Source: Allocoprobacillus merdigallinarum (GTDB lineage: Bacteria; Bacillota_I; Bacilli_A; Erysipelotrichales; Coprobacillaceae). Taken from it: a stretch of 12,949 bases of DNA. Every line of letters begins with the position of its first letter. The stretch's first letter is position 1. Below are positions 6,845 to 12,949 of the stretch, piece by piece. Under the pieces are notes generated by a model. That model was not told the origin of the DNA, made no database searches, and saw only the letters and a program-made list of their open reading frames with translations. Location: NCBI GenBank assembly GCA_019117525.1, contig DWZO01000068.1, positions 1-12,949 of the forward strand, read 5' to 3'. A program made the translations under genes and the position numbers.

Positions 6845-6875
6845 ATTATAAGATATTACGTAACGTTATAGTCAA
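6845..6875 (-). promoter_or_regulatory. MerR-type promoter/operator with 19-bp spacer
   Basis: On the minus strand TTGACT (6875-6870) and TATAAT (6850-6845) are separated by exactly 19 bases. MerR activators classically twist such over-long promoters into shape. The spacer holds an imperfect inverted repeat, ATATTACGT (6853-6861) and ACGTTATAG (6863-6871), with one base between and 7 of 9 arm positions matching. The predicted start, near 6838, is 20 bases before the ATG. A second perfect repeat, ATATCTT/AAGATAT (6837-6856), brackets the -10 box. Confidence 0.8.
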
Positions 6876-6881
6876 GAAAAA

Positions 6882-8279
6882 TTAATTTTGAACATGATGA
6901 TGAAACGTTGGAGAAGTTTCATCCAATACCTGAAAAACATATCCCTGCTCAATGAGATAATCTAAAATATCTGGCAGTGCCTTGACAGTATTTTCTTGTG
7001 TTCCACTATCATGCATCAAAAACATAATATCTTCTCGATTCCCAATTTCTTCAATAGCTTTCTTTTTAAGACCATCTACCGTTTTAATCCCTTCTCCATC
7101 ACCATTAATAGAAGTCCAATCATAATATTGATATCCTAAATCAATAACCTTTTTTGTTAAACGTGTCATGATACCATCATTATATTTCTTAGAAACAAGA
7201 TTACTGGAACCACCTGGAAAACGTATAAAATTCACATTCATTCCAATTTGTTGATAAACAACATCCTTAATTTTATTTAAATCACTTATATAATTTTTTA
7301 AAGAACTATAAATATATTCATAATCATGACTATATGTGTGCAATCCTATTGTATGCCCTTTTTGATAGGCTTCTTTAATATAATGAAAATCTTTAGGAGA
7401 AGTTCCTGTCACAAAAAAAGTCGCTTTAATATGATATTCATCTAAAATATCTAAAATCTCTTTGGTATTTGATGATGGTCCATCATCAAACGTTAAATAA
7501 CATGTCTTGATTCCATCTTTAAGAGCTTCACGGTTGTCATATTGACTTAAGACTTCTACTTTTCTTATCAGTGTATCTTCATTTCCACTCGCATCTTTAA
7601 CATGATAATAAACTTCATATTCACCCATTTGACGAATATTTAACTTAGAATCATCAATTGTTAATAGTGGAGCTTCATCATGATCATCTTTAACAACAAC
7701 ATCTTTTTTTAAATCTATTTCATCACCAATAAGTAATGTAATAGGGGTTAACCCTGTCACTGTGGGAGGCTGCTTATCTTGATTCTGGACTTGAATATAA
7801 GCGTTTTTCTCTGTTTTATTGCCATAACTGTCTTCAACAACAACTCCTACCTGATATGTTTTTTCTTCATCAAAAATATATTCTTTTACAAAATATACCT
7901 TTGTATCCGAATCATCTTGAATATTTTTAACAAGTTCTTCGGGTTTTACTGTTTCATTTTTGAGAATCGTTTTATTTTGAATTTCAAATTGAGGTACTAA
8001 CATATCATCAATATAAACAGTTAAACTATATGTTTTTTTTTGATAAGAATAATGAATCTGATACTTTCCAAGCTTTCCATTATCAACTTGATTATCTACT
8101 TGAATGTCATCTATTTCTATATGTGAAAGTTTTTGAATATATTGTAAAGGATTCACTTCTTGATATAAAGCCAAATGAATTTCCTGATCTACAAAAATGA
8201 TTTTGGGTTGAAAATAAAAATATATACAAATCAAACAAGCAACAATAAATATTAGACTATAAAAAAAGACTTTTTTCAT
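6882..8279 (-). CDS. Membrane-anchored polysaccharide (peptidoglycan) deacetylase with Ig-like repeats
   Basis: A 465-residue protein in the PgdA style. It has an N-terminal membrane anchor (residues 4-24, lysines before it), an extracytoplasmic stalk with Ig-like/DUF5011-type domains (about 90-165 and 170-245, the second with GEYEVYYHVKDASGN) and a C-terminal NodB deacetylase domain (258-455). The catalytic motifs are all present: TFDDGPS (263-269, base D265, metal D266), HTYSHD (metal H314 and H318), RFPGG (353-357), DWTS (387-390) and LMHD (H423). It should remove acetyl groups from N-acetylated cell-wall sugars, which in related bacteria gives lysozyme resistance. ATG 8279 is used, with GGTG 6 bases upstream; a GTG at 8291 would remove that site. 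Its start is buried in a terminator-like hairpin (8261-8320), which is unusual. It lies 39 bases after murE and ends just before the MerR-type promoter. Confidence 0.93.
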   Translation of the reverse strand: MKKVFFYSLIFIVACLICIYFYFQPKIIFVDQEIHLALYQEVNPLQYIQKLSHIEIDDIQVDNQVDNGKLGKYQIHYSYQKKTYSLTVYIDDMLVPQFEIQNKTILKNETVKPEELVKNIQDDSDTKVYFVKEYIFDEEKTYQVGVVVEDSYGNKTEKNAYIQVQNQDKQPPTVTGLTPITLLIGDEIDLKKDVVVKDDHDEAPLLTIDDSKLNIRQMGEYEVYYHVKDASGNEDTLIRKVEVLSQYDNREALKDGIKTCYLTFDDGPSSNTKEILDILDEYHIKATFFVTGTSPKDFHYIKEAYQKGHTIGLHTYSHDYEYIYSSLKNYISDLNKIKDVVYQQIGMNVNFIRFPGGSSNLVSKKYNDGIMTRLTKKVIDLGYQYYDWTSINGDGEGIKTVDGLKKKAIEEIGNREDIMFLMHDSGTQENTVKALPDILDYLIEQGYVFQVLDETSPTFHHHVQN

Positions 8280-8320
8280 ATGTATCACCAAAAATACTAT
8301 ATGAAATCAAAGTCTTTTTT
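8261..8320 (-). terminator. 24-bp hairpin with T-run: murE terminator that overlaps the deacetylase start
   Basis: The arms are AAAAAAGACTTT, TTTCATAT and GTAT (8262-8285) facing ATAC, ATATGAAA and AAAGTCTTTTTT (8294-8320). That gives 24 pairs broken only by a 1-base (8298) and a 2-base (8307-8308) bulge, with an 8-base loop. On the minus strand the stem starts at the murE stop codon and is followed by seven T residues (8267-8261). The loop holds GGTG of the deacetylase ribosome binding site, the stem holds its ATG, and the T-run encodes its Phe-Phe codons. Confidence 0.85.
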
Positions 8321-9779
8321 AGTCCTTTTCTTGAAAATATTCCTCAATGATTTGTCGTTCACTGAAAGGTAATGGTTCATCATTTAAAATCTGATAATCT
8401 TCATGTCCTTTTCCTAAACAAAGAATAACATCACCAGCTTGGGCATGACTTAAAGCATAGTGAATGGCTTCTTGACGATCTTCAATGACAATATATTCAC
8501 CATTTTCCTGTTCAATACCTTCAATAATATTATTACATATATCATGAACAGATTCGCCACGTGGATTGTCCACTGTTAAGATAGAAAAAGCATGATATTT
8601 GGCGACAATAGCACCTGCATCATAGCGGCGATGAACATCTCGATGTCCTCCTAAACCATAGACACAATAAATACGATGAGGATGATATTCACTCATAGTT
8701 GATAAAATACTATCAAATGATAAAGCATTATGTGCATAATCAATCAATACCGTATAAGGGAGTGGAACAGGAACAATTTCAACACGTCCTTTTACACTGA
8801 CTTGTTTTAAAGCTGCTTGAATATAAGGAATATCTATATGCAGTAAATAACAAATCATAATTGCGACTAATGAATTATAGACACTAAATTTTCCAGGTGT
8901 ATTCGTTTGAAATGATGCTGAAATGACACCATTTGTATCAAATGTCACACCTAATATATTATCTTGACGATAAAGATTGATGTTGCAAGCCTGTAAATCA
9001 CTTTCCTGATCTATAGAATAAGTTTGAATCTGACAGTGAGCACGATCTATCATATCTAAATAATGTTCATCATCCTTGTTGAATAAACCAATGCGACACA
9101 TTTGAAACAATTGTTTTTTACATGACATATAATGTTCAAAAGAGCGGTGCTCATTTTCACCAATATGATCAGGTGATAAATTCGTAAAAACACCTATATC
9201 AAAATCAATACCTGTTACACGGTCTAACATAAGTCCCTGTGATGAAACTTCCATAACACAATATTCACAACCAGCTTCTACCATTTCATGCATTAATTTT
9301 TGCAGTTCAAAAGATTCAGGTGTGGTATTCTTTGTTTTCCTAAATTCACCATTTACAATAGAACCAATTGTTCCAATAATGCCGACTTTTTTATGAGCCT
9401 TTTCTAAAATAGAAGCCACCATATAAGATGTTGTTGTTTTCCCTTTAGTTCCAGTAATCCCGATGACTTTCATTTGACGACTTGGATGATGAAAGAAAGC
9501 ACAAGAAAGTAACGCTAAAGCCTTTCTTGCATTATCAACTAATAAATAAGTGATTTCCTCCTGATATTCCACTGGATGTTCAATCACAATAACCTTTGCA
9601 CCTTTTTGAATAACCTGATCAATAAAAGAGTGTCCATCAACCTTTGCGCCAGGAATACAAACAAATAGACTGCCTGATTGAACTGTTCTGGAATCATAAT
9701 CTATTTGTGAAACTTCTTCATCTAAATGTCCTTGAATGAACTGATAATTCATTTCATCTAGTAATTCATTTAATTTCAT
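8319..9779 (-). CDS. murE: UDP-MurNAc-L-Ala-D-Glu ligase MurE, probably meso-diaminopimelate-adding
   Basis: This cytoplasmic Mur ligase adds the third residue of the peptidoglycan stem peptide. The 486-residue protein shows the three Mur domains: the N-terminal UDP-MurNAc-binding domain with DSRTV (about 29-33) and GSLFVCIPG; the central ATPase with the P-loop GITGTKGKTTT (about 107-117), TTPES, and the carbamylated-Lys site KKQLF (K221); and the C-terminal domain with YGLGGHRDVHRR and DNPR (404-407). DNPR is the motif linked to diaminopimelate-specific enzymes, whereas lysine-adding enzymes differ there; this assignment is inference from family knowledge. ATG 9779 (MKLNELLDEM) is chosen because GGTGAGG lies just upstream, although spacing is short; an in-frame ATG at 9791 has no spaced site. 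It follows the PfoR-like gene by 32 bases with no terminator between, and its stop opens the strong terminator at 8261-8320. Confidence 0.95.
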   Translation of the reverse strand: MKLNELLDEMNYQFIQGHLDEEVSQIDYDSRTVQSGSLFVCIPGAKVDGHSFIDQVIQKGAKVIVIEHPVEYQEEITYLLVDNARKALALLSCAFFHHPSRQMKVIGITGTKGKTTTSYMVASILEKAHKKVGIIGTIGSIVNGEFRKTKNTTPESFELQKLMHEMVEAGCEYCVMEVSSQGLMLDRVTGIDFDIGVFTNLSPDHIGENEHRSFEHYMSCKKQLFQMCRIGLFNKDDEHYLDMIDRAHCQIQTYSIDQESDLQACNINLYRQDNILGVTFDTNGVISASFQTNTPGKFSVYNSLVAIMICYLLHIDIPYIQAALKQVSVKGRVEIVPVPLPYTVLIDYAHNALSFDSILSTMSEYHPHRIYCVYGLGGHRDVHRRYDAGAIVAKYHAFSILTVDNPRGESVHDICNNIIEGIEQENGEYIVIEDRQEAIHYALSHAQAGDVILCLGKGHEDYQILNDEPLPFSERQIIEEYFQEKD

Positions 9780-9811
9780 TTTCCTCACCATTCCTCATTT
9801 GATATCTATCT

Positions 9812-10828
9812 TTAAATTTGAGATATTTGTAAATCCCCATTTTTTATGTAATTTAATTTTCTAAATGCTTTATACATACTATAACAAACAACCATTGGCA
9901 AAACAACGTCTATCAAAAATAGTGGTATCCAATAAGTTGTTGCCATGATTGAAAATGAATCCGTTAATCCTAATAATCCTGTTAATCCCATAGCTGAACC
10001 TTGAACATTGCAACGTAAAGAAAAAAGCACTGAAATCATTCCACTTAACATACTGGCAAGTAGTGGTGGTATCCATATAACAGGTCGTTTGACAATATTT
10101 TTAAACTGTAAAAGACTTGTCCCTAAACCAATAGCCAAAACTTCACCAAAACGATTATCATTCATTGACATCACAGCAAATCCAATCATTTGACTACACA
10201 CTCCAGCCAGTACAGCTCCTAAAACAACACCATTAAAATCAACCATTATACTTGTTAAAAGTAAAGATGAAAGTGGTGATGTTGTGATGACACCAGCTAA
10301 TAAAGCAACTAGCATTCCCATTAAAACAGAAGGCATAGTCGCACATTGTTTCATTACACTATTGAGCCAGAAAGAAATTTGATGCATAAATGGTCCTATA
10401 AGCCAGACAACCAAACCAGCACAGCCAATTGACATAACTGGTACCAGCCAAATATCAAAAGGTGTTTTTCCCTGTACCAAACGCCCTACTTCAATTGCTA
10501 AAATGACAGCTATATAAGCTAACAATGGATTCCCCGTCGCAAGCGATATCTGACCACCATCTACAACAATTGTTCCGGCACCGATCGTTCCAGCCAGCAA
10601 TGCCGTCAACAAATTCATCCCTCTAGCATCAATACATAAGCCCATTGCAATACCAATGGCAGGTCCCATTAAATAACCAAGCATGACTCCCCATTGATAA
10701 AGCATATTGATATGAATAGCCGTCCCAATCTGTTTCAAGATGATACCAAAGACAACACTCACAAAATAGCCATATGCCAATCCATTCAATGTTCTTACAA
10801 TATAATTTTCATGTCTATTTCTTGCCAT
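9812..10828 (-). CDS. PTS EIIC-like membrane protein (PfoR-like, PTS_EIIC_2 family)
   Basis: A 338-residue integral membrane protein with about eight to ten hydrophobic segments. The pattern matches the EIIC-like family that includes PfoR: VDGGQISLATGNPLLAY (89-105), KTPFDIWLVP (121-130), GVITTSPLSS (179-188) and NRFGEVLAIGLGTSLLQFKNI (225-245). No EIIA or EIIB domain or gene is nearby, so it is unlikely to be a complete phosphotransferase system. The family's real role is uncertain, PfoR having been first described as a regulator of a toxin gene. ATG 10828 lies 14 bases inside the end of the preceding CmpB-like gene, with GAGG 9 bases upstream, so the two are translationally coupled. It is followed by murE in the same transcript. 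Confidence 0.85.
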   Translation of the reverse strand: MARNRHENYIVRTLNGLAYGYFVSVVFGIILKQIGTAIHINMLYQWGVMLGYLMGPAIGIAMGLCIDARGMNLLTALLAGTIGAGTIVVDGGQISLATGNPLLAYIAVILAIEVGRLVQGKTPFDIWLVPVMSIGCAGLVVWLIGPFMHQISFWLNSVMKQCATMPSVLMGMLVALLAGVITTSPLSSLLLTSIMVDFNGVVLGAVLAGVCSQMIGFAVMSMNDNRFGEVLAIGLGTSLLQFKNIVKRPVIWIPPLLASMLSGMISVLFSLRCNVQGSAMGLTGLLGLTDSFSIMATTYWIPLFLIDVVLPMVVCYSMYKAFRKLNYIKNGDLQISQI

Positions 10829-11564
10829 CCTGTTTTTCCTCTTTTCTTTGATGATTCATTAATGCAGGGAAAGCTTTCATAATACGACGCTCACTCATAG
10901 ATTTATCATGTATCCATTGACGATAACTTGAGATATCATTTTCTTTCCATAAATCCATTAATTCATTAAAACTGTGTTTACTTTGTTCAACATCATCAAT
11001 CAATTTTTGCATTGATGATTCTATATCCTTCATAAATTCATCTAAACGTTCATCCAAATGTGTTAATGATATGACTGTAAAAATAAGATCAATAATAAAT
11101 ATTGTCGTTAACATTGTTGCTATCACAACCAATGTAATTAAGCCATGTTGCATGATTTTTTCTAACAAATAAGGTTGAACAAATTTCACTGCAACAACAC
11201 TAAAAACACCAAAAACTAAAAAACCTTCTAAACAAACTCTTCCATTAACATGAAAAGCTTTATCAGAATAATCCCACCATCTTCTATGATAAAGTTTCTC
11301 CATAGCCCATGATGTTATATATTCAATCACACAAGCTACAAATGCCCCTTCAATAAAAACAGATAAATAACTTTCATTAGCAGAAAATAAAAGAGAGACA
11401 GTGATGGCTCCAAAACCATATATTGGAACAATAGGTCCATTTAAAAAGCCACTATTTTTAATTCTATGACGCGTCATAATTGGACATATCAAAGATTCCC
11501 AAATCCATCCTGCAAAACCATATATATAAAAAGTTACAATATAAGCACTAATATATTTTTCCAT
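10815..11564 (-). CDS. CmpB-like membrane protein (putative ABC-transporter type IV, PF06541 family)
   Basis: A 249-residue protein with about five membrane segments in the first 165 residues and a cytoplasmic charged coiled-coil tail (170-249). Conserved family blocks are visible: YGFAGWIWES (15-24), GFLNGPIVPIYGFGA (39-53), EYITSWAMEKLYHRRWWDYSD-like block (81-101) and NGRVCLEGFLVFG (107-119). Despite the family name, transport has not been shown and no ATPase gene is present here; its function is unknown. ATG 11564 has AAGGAG 6 bases upstream. It is the first gene of a minus-strand operon with the PfoR-like gene (14-base overlap) and murE, transcribed from a promoter at 11587-11614, which suggests a link to the cell envelope. 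Confidence 0.87.
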   Translation of the reverse strand: MEKYISAYIVTFYIYGFAGWIWESLICPIMTRHRIKNSGFLNGPIVPIYGFGAITVSLLFSANESYLSVFIEGAFVACVIEYITSWAMEKLYHRRWWDYSDKAFHVNGRVCLEGFLVFGVFSVVAVKFVQPYLLEKIMQHGLITLVVIATMLTTIFIIDLIFTVISLTHLDERLDEFMKDIESSMQKLIDDVEQSKHSFNELMDLWKENDISSYRQWIHDKSMSERRIMKAFPALMNHQRKEEKQDGKK

Positions 11565-11586
11565 AATAAACTCCTTATCTAGAAAT

Positions 11587-11614
11587 ATTATACTTCGTTT
11601 TTATGATTAAGCAA
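11587..11614 (-). promoter_or_regulatory. Promoter of the CmpB-like/PfoR-like/murE operon
   Basis: On the minus strand TTGCTT (11614-11609), a 16-base spacer and TATAAT (11592-11587) precede the CmpB-like start by 22 bases. The -35 box directly follows the terminator of the upstream hydrolase gene. Confidence 0.6.
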
Positions 11615-11615
11615 G

Positions 11616-11637
11616 AAAAAAACTGCTTACGCAGTTT
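11616..11637 (-). terminator. Rho-independent terminator of the hydrolase gene
   Basis: On the minus strand AAACTGC, loop GTAA and GCAGTTT give a 7-bp stem capped by a stable GNRA-type tetraloop, followed by four more T. The stem begins directly at the stop codon of the hydrolase gene. Confidence 0.9.
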
Positions 11638-12593
11638 CATTGATATTGAATATTTTGTTGTCTATTTAATGGGTAGATGGATAATTGTGAAGCAGAAACT
11701 TTATTTTTCATTTGAATACAATGAATTTGATTATTTTCATATGTCTTGTAATAATAAGCCCCTTCATTCATACTCATACAACAAGAATAAACCGTATAAT
11801 CATCCTGATTTTGTGCTGTTTTCACTGAACCTTTGACCATTGCTACAGCATCTAAAATATGAAAAATCTGACTGACATTCTCTTCTTCTTTTTCACTCAT
11901 CACAGCATTTTCCTTTAACCACAATGTTTTCACAAAACGTGAAGCAGGTGAAAAATCACCAGGAATACCGATTGTCCCAAATCCGTTTCCATAAGGCTTC
12001 AATGATTGATCCGTTAAATGATCTTGAGGATAAGAAGATGTTAAATGCATATAGTTATGGACATTCCATTGATGATACGGATAAGGTGGATTGTTGGTTA
12101 AAATATGAAAAGCATCTTGATAAACCTGCAATCCTGATTCTGTTGATTCTAGAATCAGACTCTCTTTTTGATCGGCAATGATCCAATGTAAAGGTGCTAA
12201 AGGTAATTTTTCGTGGAATGGAATATCCAAAAGATGAAAACGATCAATAACCTTTTTGACCTCTTGTACGCTTTGATATTGCCCTAAGATATAGGGAATG
12301 AGTTCATAAGGCGTTATATTGGTTTTGTTGGCCTGTTCAGGAAAATAACAAGCATTCCCTGGAAAATATAAGCCAGCCATGCATAATCCCTTTTCATTCA
12401 TAGCTTCAGCATATAATGGATAATTTTCCACGACTGTTGCCATACCAATCATTGCATATTGATTTTTAAACAATGTTCCATTTTTTAATGGAAAAGAATA
12501 ATGTCTTGGTGTCAATACAACCTGTTCACCAAATGTTGTTTCCAAATCTAAATTTCTACCAAAATACCCATTTAATTGAAATGCTGTACACAT
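11637..12593 (-). CDS. Choloylglycine hydrolase family protein (bile salt hydrolase / penicillin V acylase-like)
   Basis: An Ntn-hydrolase of 318 residues in which Cys2, exposed after removal of Met1, is the nucleophile. The family motifs are present: MCTAF at the start, FGRNLD (R13, D16), NEKGLCMAGLYFPG (66-79), LTNNPP (N167) and GIPGDFSPASRF (R219). These correspond to the catalytic Cys, Arg, Asp, Asn and Arg set. The enzyme would hydrolyse an amide bond, either of conjugated bile salts or of another N-acylated substrate such as penicillin V or an acyl-homoserine lactone. Y76 stands where confirmed bile salt hydrolases usually have Asn and penicillin V acylases have Tyr, so bile salt activity should not be assumed. 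There is no signal peptide; it is cytoplasmic. ATG 12593 has GAGGTGA 7 bases upstream. It is monocistronic, with its own promoter (12614-12642) and terminator (11616-11637). Confidence 0.9.
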   Translation of the reverse strand: MCTAFQLNGYFGRNLDLETTFGEQVVLTPRHYSFPLKNGTLFKNQYAMIGMATVVENYPLYAEAMNEKGLCMAGLYFPGNACYFPEQANKTNITPYELIPYILGQYQSVQEVKKVIDRFHLLDIPFHEKLPLAPLHWIIADQKESLILESTESGLQVYQDAFHILTNNPPYPYHQWNVHNYMHLTSSYPQDHLTDQSLKPYGNGFGTIGIPGDFSPASRFVKTLWLKENAVMSEKEEENVSQIFHILDAVAMVKGSVKTAQNQDDYTVYSCCMSMNEGAYYYKTYENNQIHCIQMKNKVSASQLSIYPLNRQQNIQYQ

Positions 12594-12613
12594 ATCAAAA
12601 TCACCTCATTACC

Positions 12614-12642
12614 ATTATAGACCAATTTCTATCAAATAACAA
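12614..12642 (-). promoter_or_regulatory. Promoter of the hydrolase gene
   Basis: On the minus strand TTGTTA (12642-12637), a 17-base spacer and TATAAT (12619-12614) would start transcription near 12607, 14 bases before the ATG. The -35 box begins in the T-run of the terminator that ends the upstream RNA. Confidence 0.7.
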
Positions 12643-12748
12643 AAAAACCTATATTGATATATAGGTTACATACATAATGGTGGAGCTTAGCGGTACTGAT
12701 TCCAGTAAAGCTAAATCTCCAACTATTTTTTTGATAATATTTTTATCT
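12641..12748 (-). ncRNA. Candidate structured small RNA or leader RNA, about 108 nt, unknown family
   Basis: A strong promoter (12755-12783) directs a transcript from about 12748 that runs into a clear terminator: AACCTATA/TATAGGTT (12646-12667, 8-bp stem, 6-base loop) followed by T residues (12647-12641). Between them are a small 5' hairpin (GATAA/TTATC), an A-rich linker and a central hairpin at about 12679-12724. The central hairpin is built of GGAG/CTCC, TTAGC/GCTAA and TACTG/CAGTA, with small mismatches and a GAAT loop. No reading frame longer than eight codons is present. It may be a free small RNA or a terminator-controlled leader of the hydrolase gene that starts 48 bases after the terminator. 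No known riboswitch or small-RNA family was recognised from memory. A T-run also follows the central hairpin on the plus strand. Confidence 0.6.
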
Positions 12749-12754
12749 ATTTAA

Positions 12755-12783
12755 ATTATAGCACAATAATCATCAGTTTTCAA
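12755..12783 (-). promoter_or_regulatory. Strong sigma-A promoter of the candidate small RNA
   Basis: On the minus strand TTGAAA (12783-12778), a 17-base spacer and TATAAT (12760-12755), with a TGC extended -10 element immediately before it. This is the best promoter match in the window. Confidence 0.8.
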
Positions 12784-12828
12784 TCTTATTGTTTAAATTC
12801 TCTATTCTTAATGAAATTACGTAAATTG

Positions 12829-12870
12829 AAAAACTAAATTCCATCCCTAAATCAATTTATATGGAATTTA
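12829..12870 (-). terminator. Possible terminator of an upstream minus-strand transcript
   Basis: TAAATTCCAT (12835-12844) and ATGGAATTTA (12861-12870) form a perfect 10-bp stem with a 16-base loop. On the minus strand the stem is followed by GTTTTTC. The stem is AT-rich and the loop large, so efficiency is doubtful. Any gene it would serve lies beyond the window edge. Confidence 0.35.
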
Positions 12871-12949
12871 ATTTTACAAATCCAATGATAGAATTTAATT
12901 CTGCAAACTTTTATAATAATAGTGGGTATTCCTTCTACTGGAGGTGCTC

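Noticed and set aside
9879..10193. Other-frame reading frames inside the PfoR-like gene
   Set aside because: These are shadows of a well-supported membrane protein gene, with low-complexity or incoherent composition.
12767..12783. CTGATGA and GAAA on the minus strand as a hammerhead ribozyme core
   Set aside because: The bases belong to the -35 region and spacer of a strong promoter, and no stems match the ribozyme fold.
1..12949. CRISPR array, prophage or complete insertion sequence
   Set aside because: No regularly spaced repeats, cas genes, integrase, transposase or phage structural genes were seen.

Overview
The window is strongly AT-rich. Its gene set points to a low-GC, anaerobic gut Firmicute, most likely the Erysipelotrichia/Coprobacillaceae group: a GatCAB-style Gln system (GltX beside tRNA-Gln), a LacI regulator with a family 1 phospho-glycosidase, a choloylglycine-hydrolase-family enzyme, a PfoR-like membrane protein and a CmpB-like membrane protein. 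The taxonomic call is inference from gene content and composition; no rRNA is present.

Layout. 1-438: minus-strand type II toxin-antitoxin pair, the toxin cut by the window edge. 439-1106: about 670 bases without a convincing gene. 1107-2676: tRNA-Gln(CUG) with its own promoter and terminator on the minus strand, divergent from gltX on the plus strand; they are 48 bases apart. gltX converges on a LacI-type regulator (2692-3711, minus), which lies downstream of a probable 6-phospho-beta-glucosidase (3895-5238, minus), with a very long hairpin between them. 5322-6818: a hypothetical protein and a membrane-anchored MerR-type regulator with a zinc-ribbon tail, whose promoter has the 19-bp spacer typical of MerR control. 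6882-11564: cell-envelope block on the minus strand, read as CmpB-like protein, PfoR/EIIC-like protein, MurE, then a membrane-bound polysaccharide deacetylase. 11637-12593: a choloylglycine hydrolase family protein with its own promoter and terminator. 12641-12783: a well-formed promoter, a structured about 108-nt RNA and a terminator, with no protein product; it is either a small RNA or a terminator-controlled leader of the hydrolase gene.

How the genes may work together. GltX in such organisms usually also charges tRNA-Gln with glutamate, so the divergent tRNA-Gln/gltX pair joins enzyme and substrate. MurE (DNPR motif, diaminopimelate type) and the deacetylase both act on peptidoglycan. The LacI regulator probably controls the adjacent glycosidase.

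The most unusual feature is non-coding. Two genes (5948 and 8279, both minus) have their ribosome binding site and start codon inside long inverted repeats. In both, a transcript arriving from upstream would fold over the start, while a transcript beginning inside the repeat would not. At 8261-8320 the hairpin also looks like the terminator of murE and ends within the first codons of the deacetylase. The orphan RNA at 12641-12748 is the best candidate for an undescribed element.
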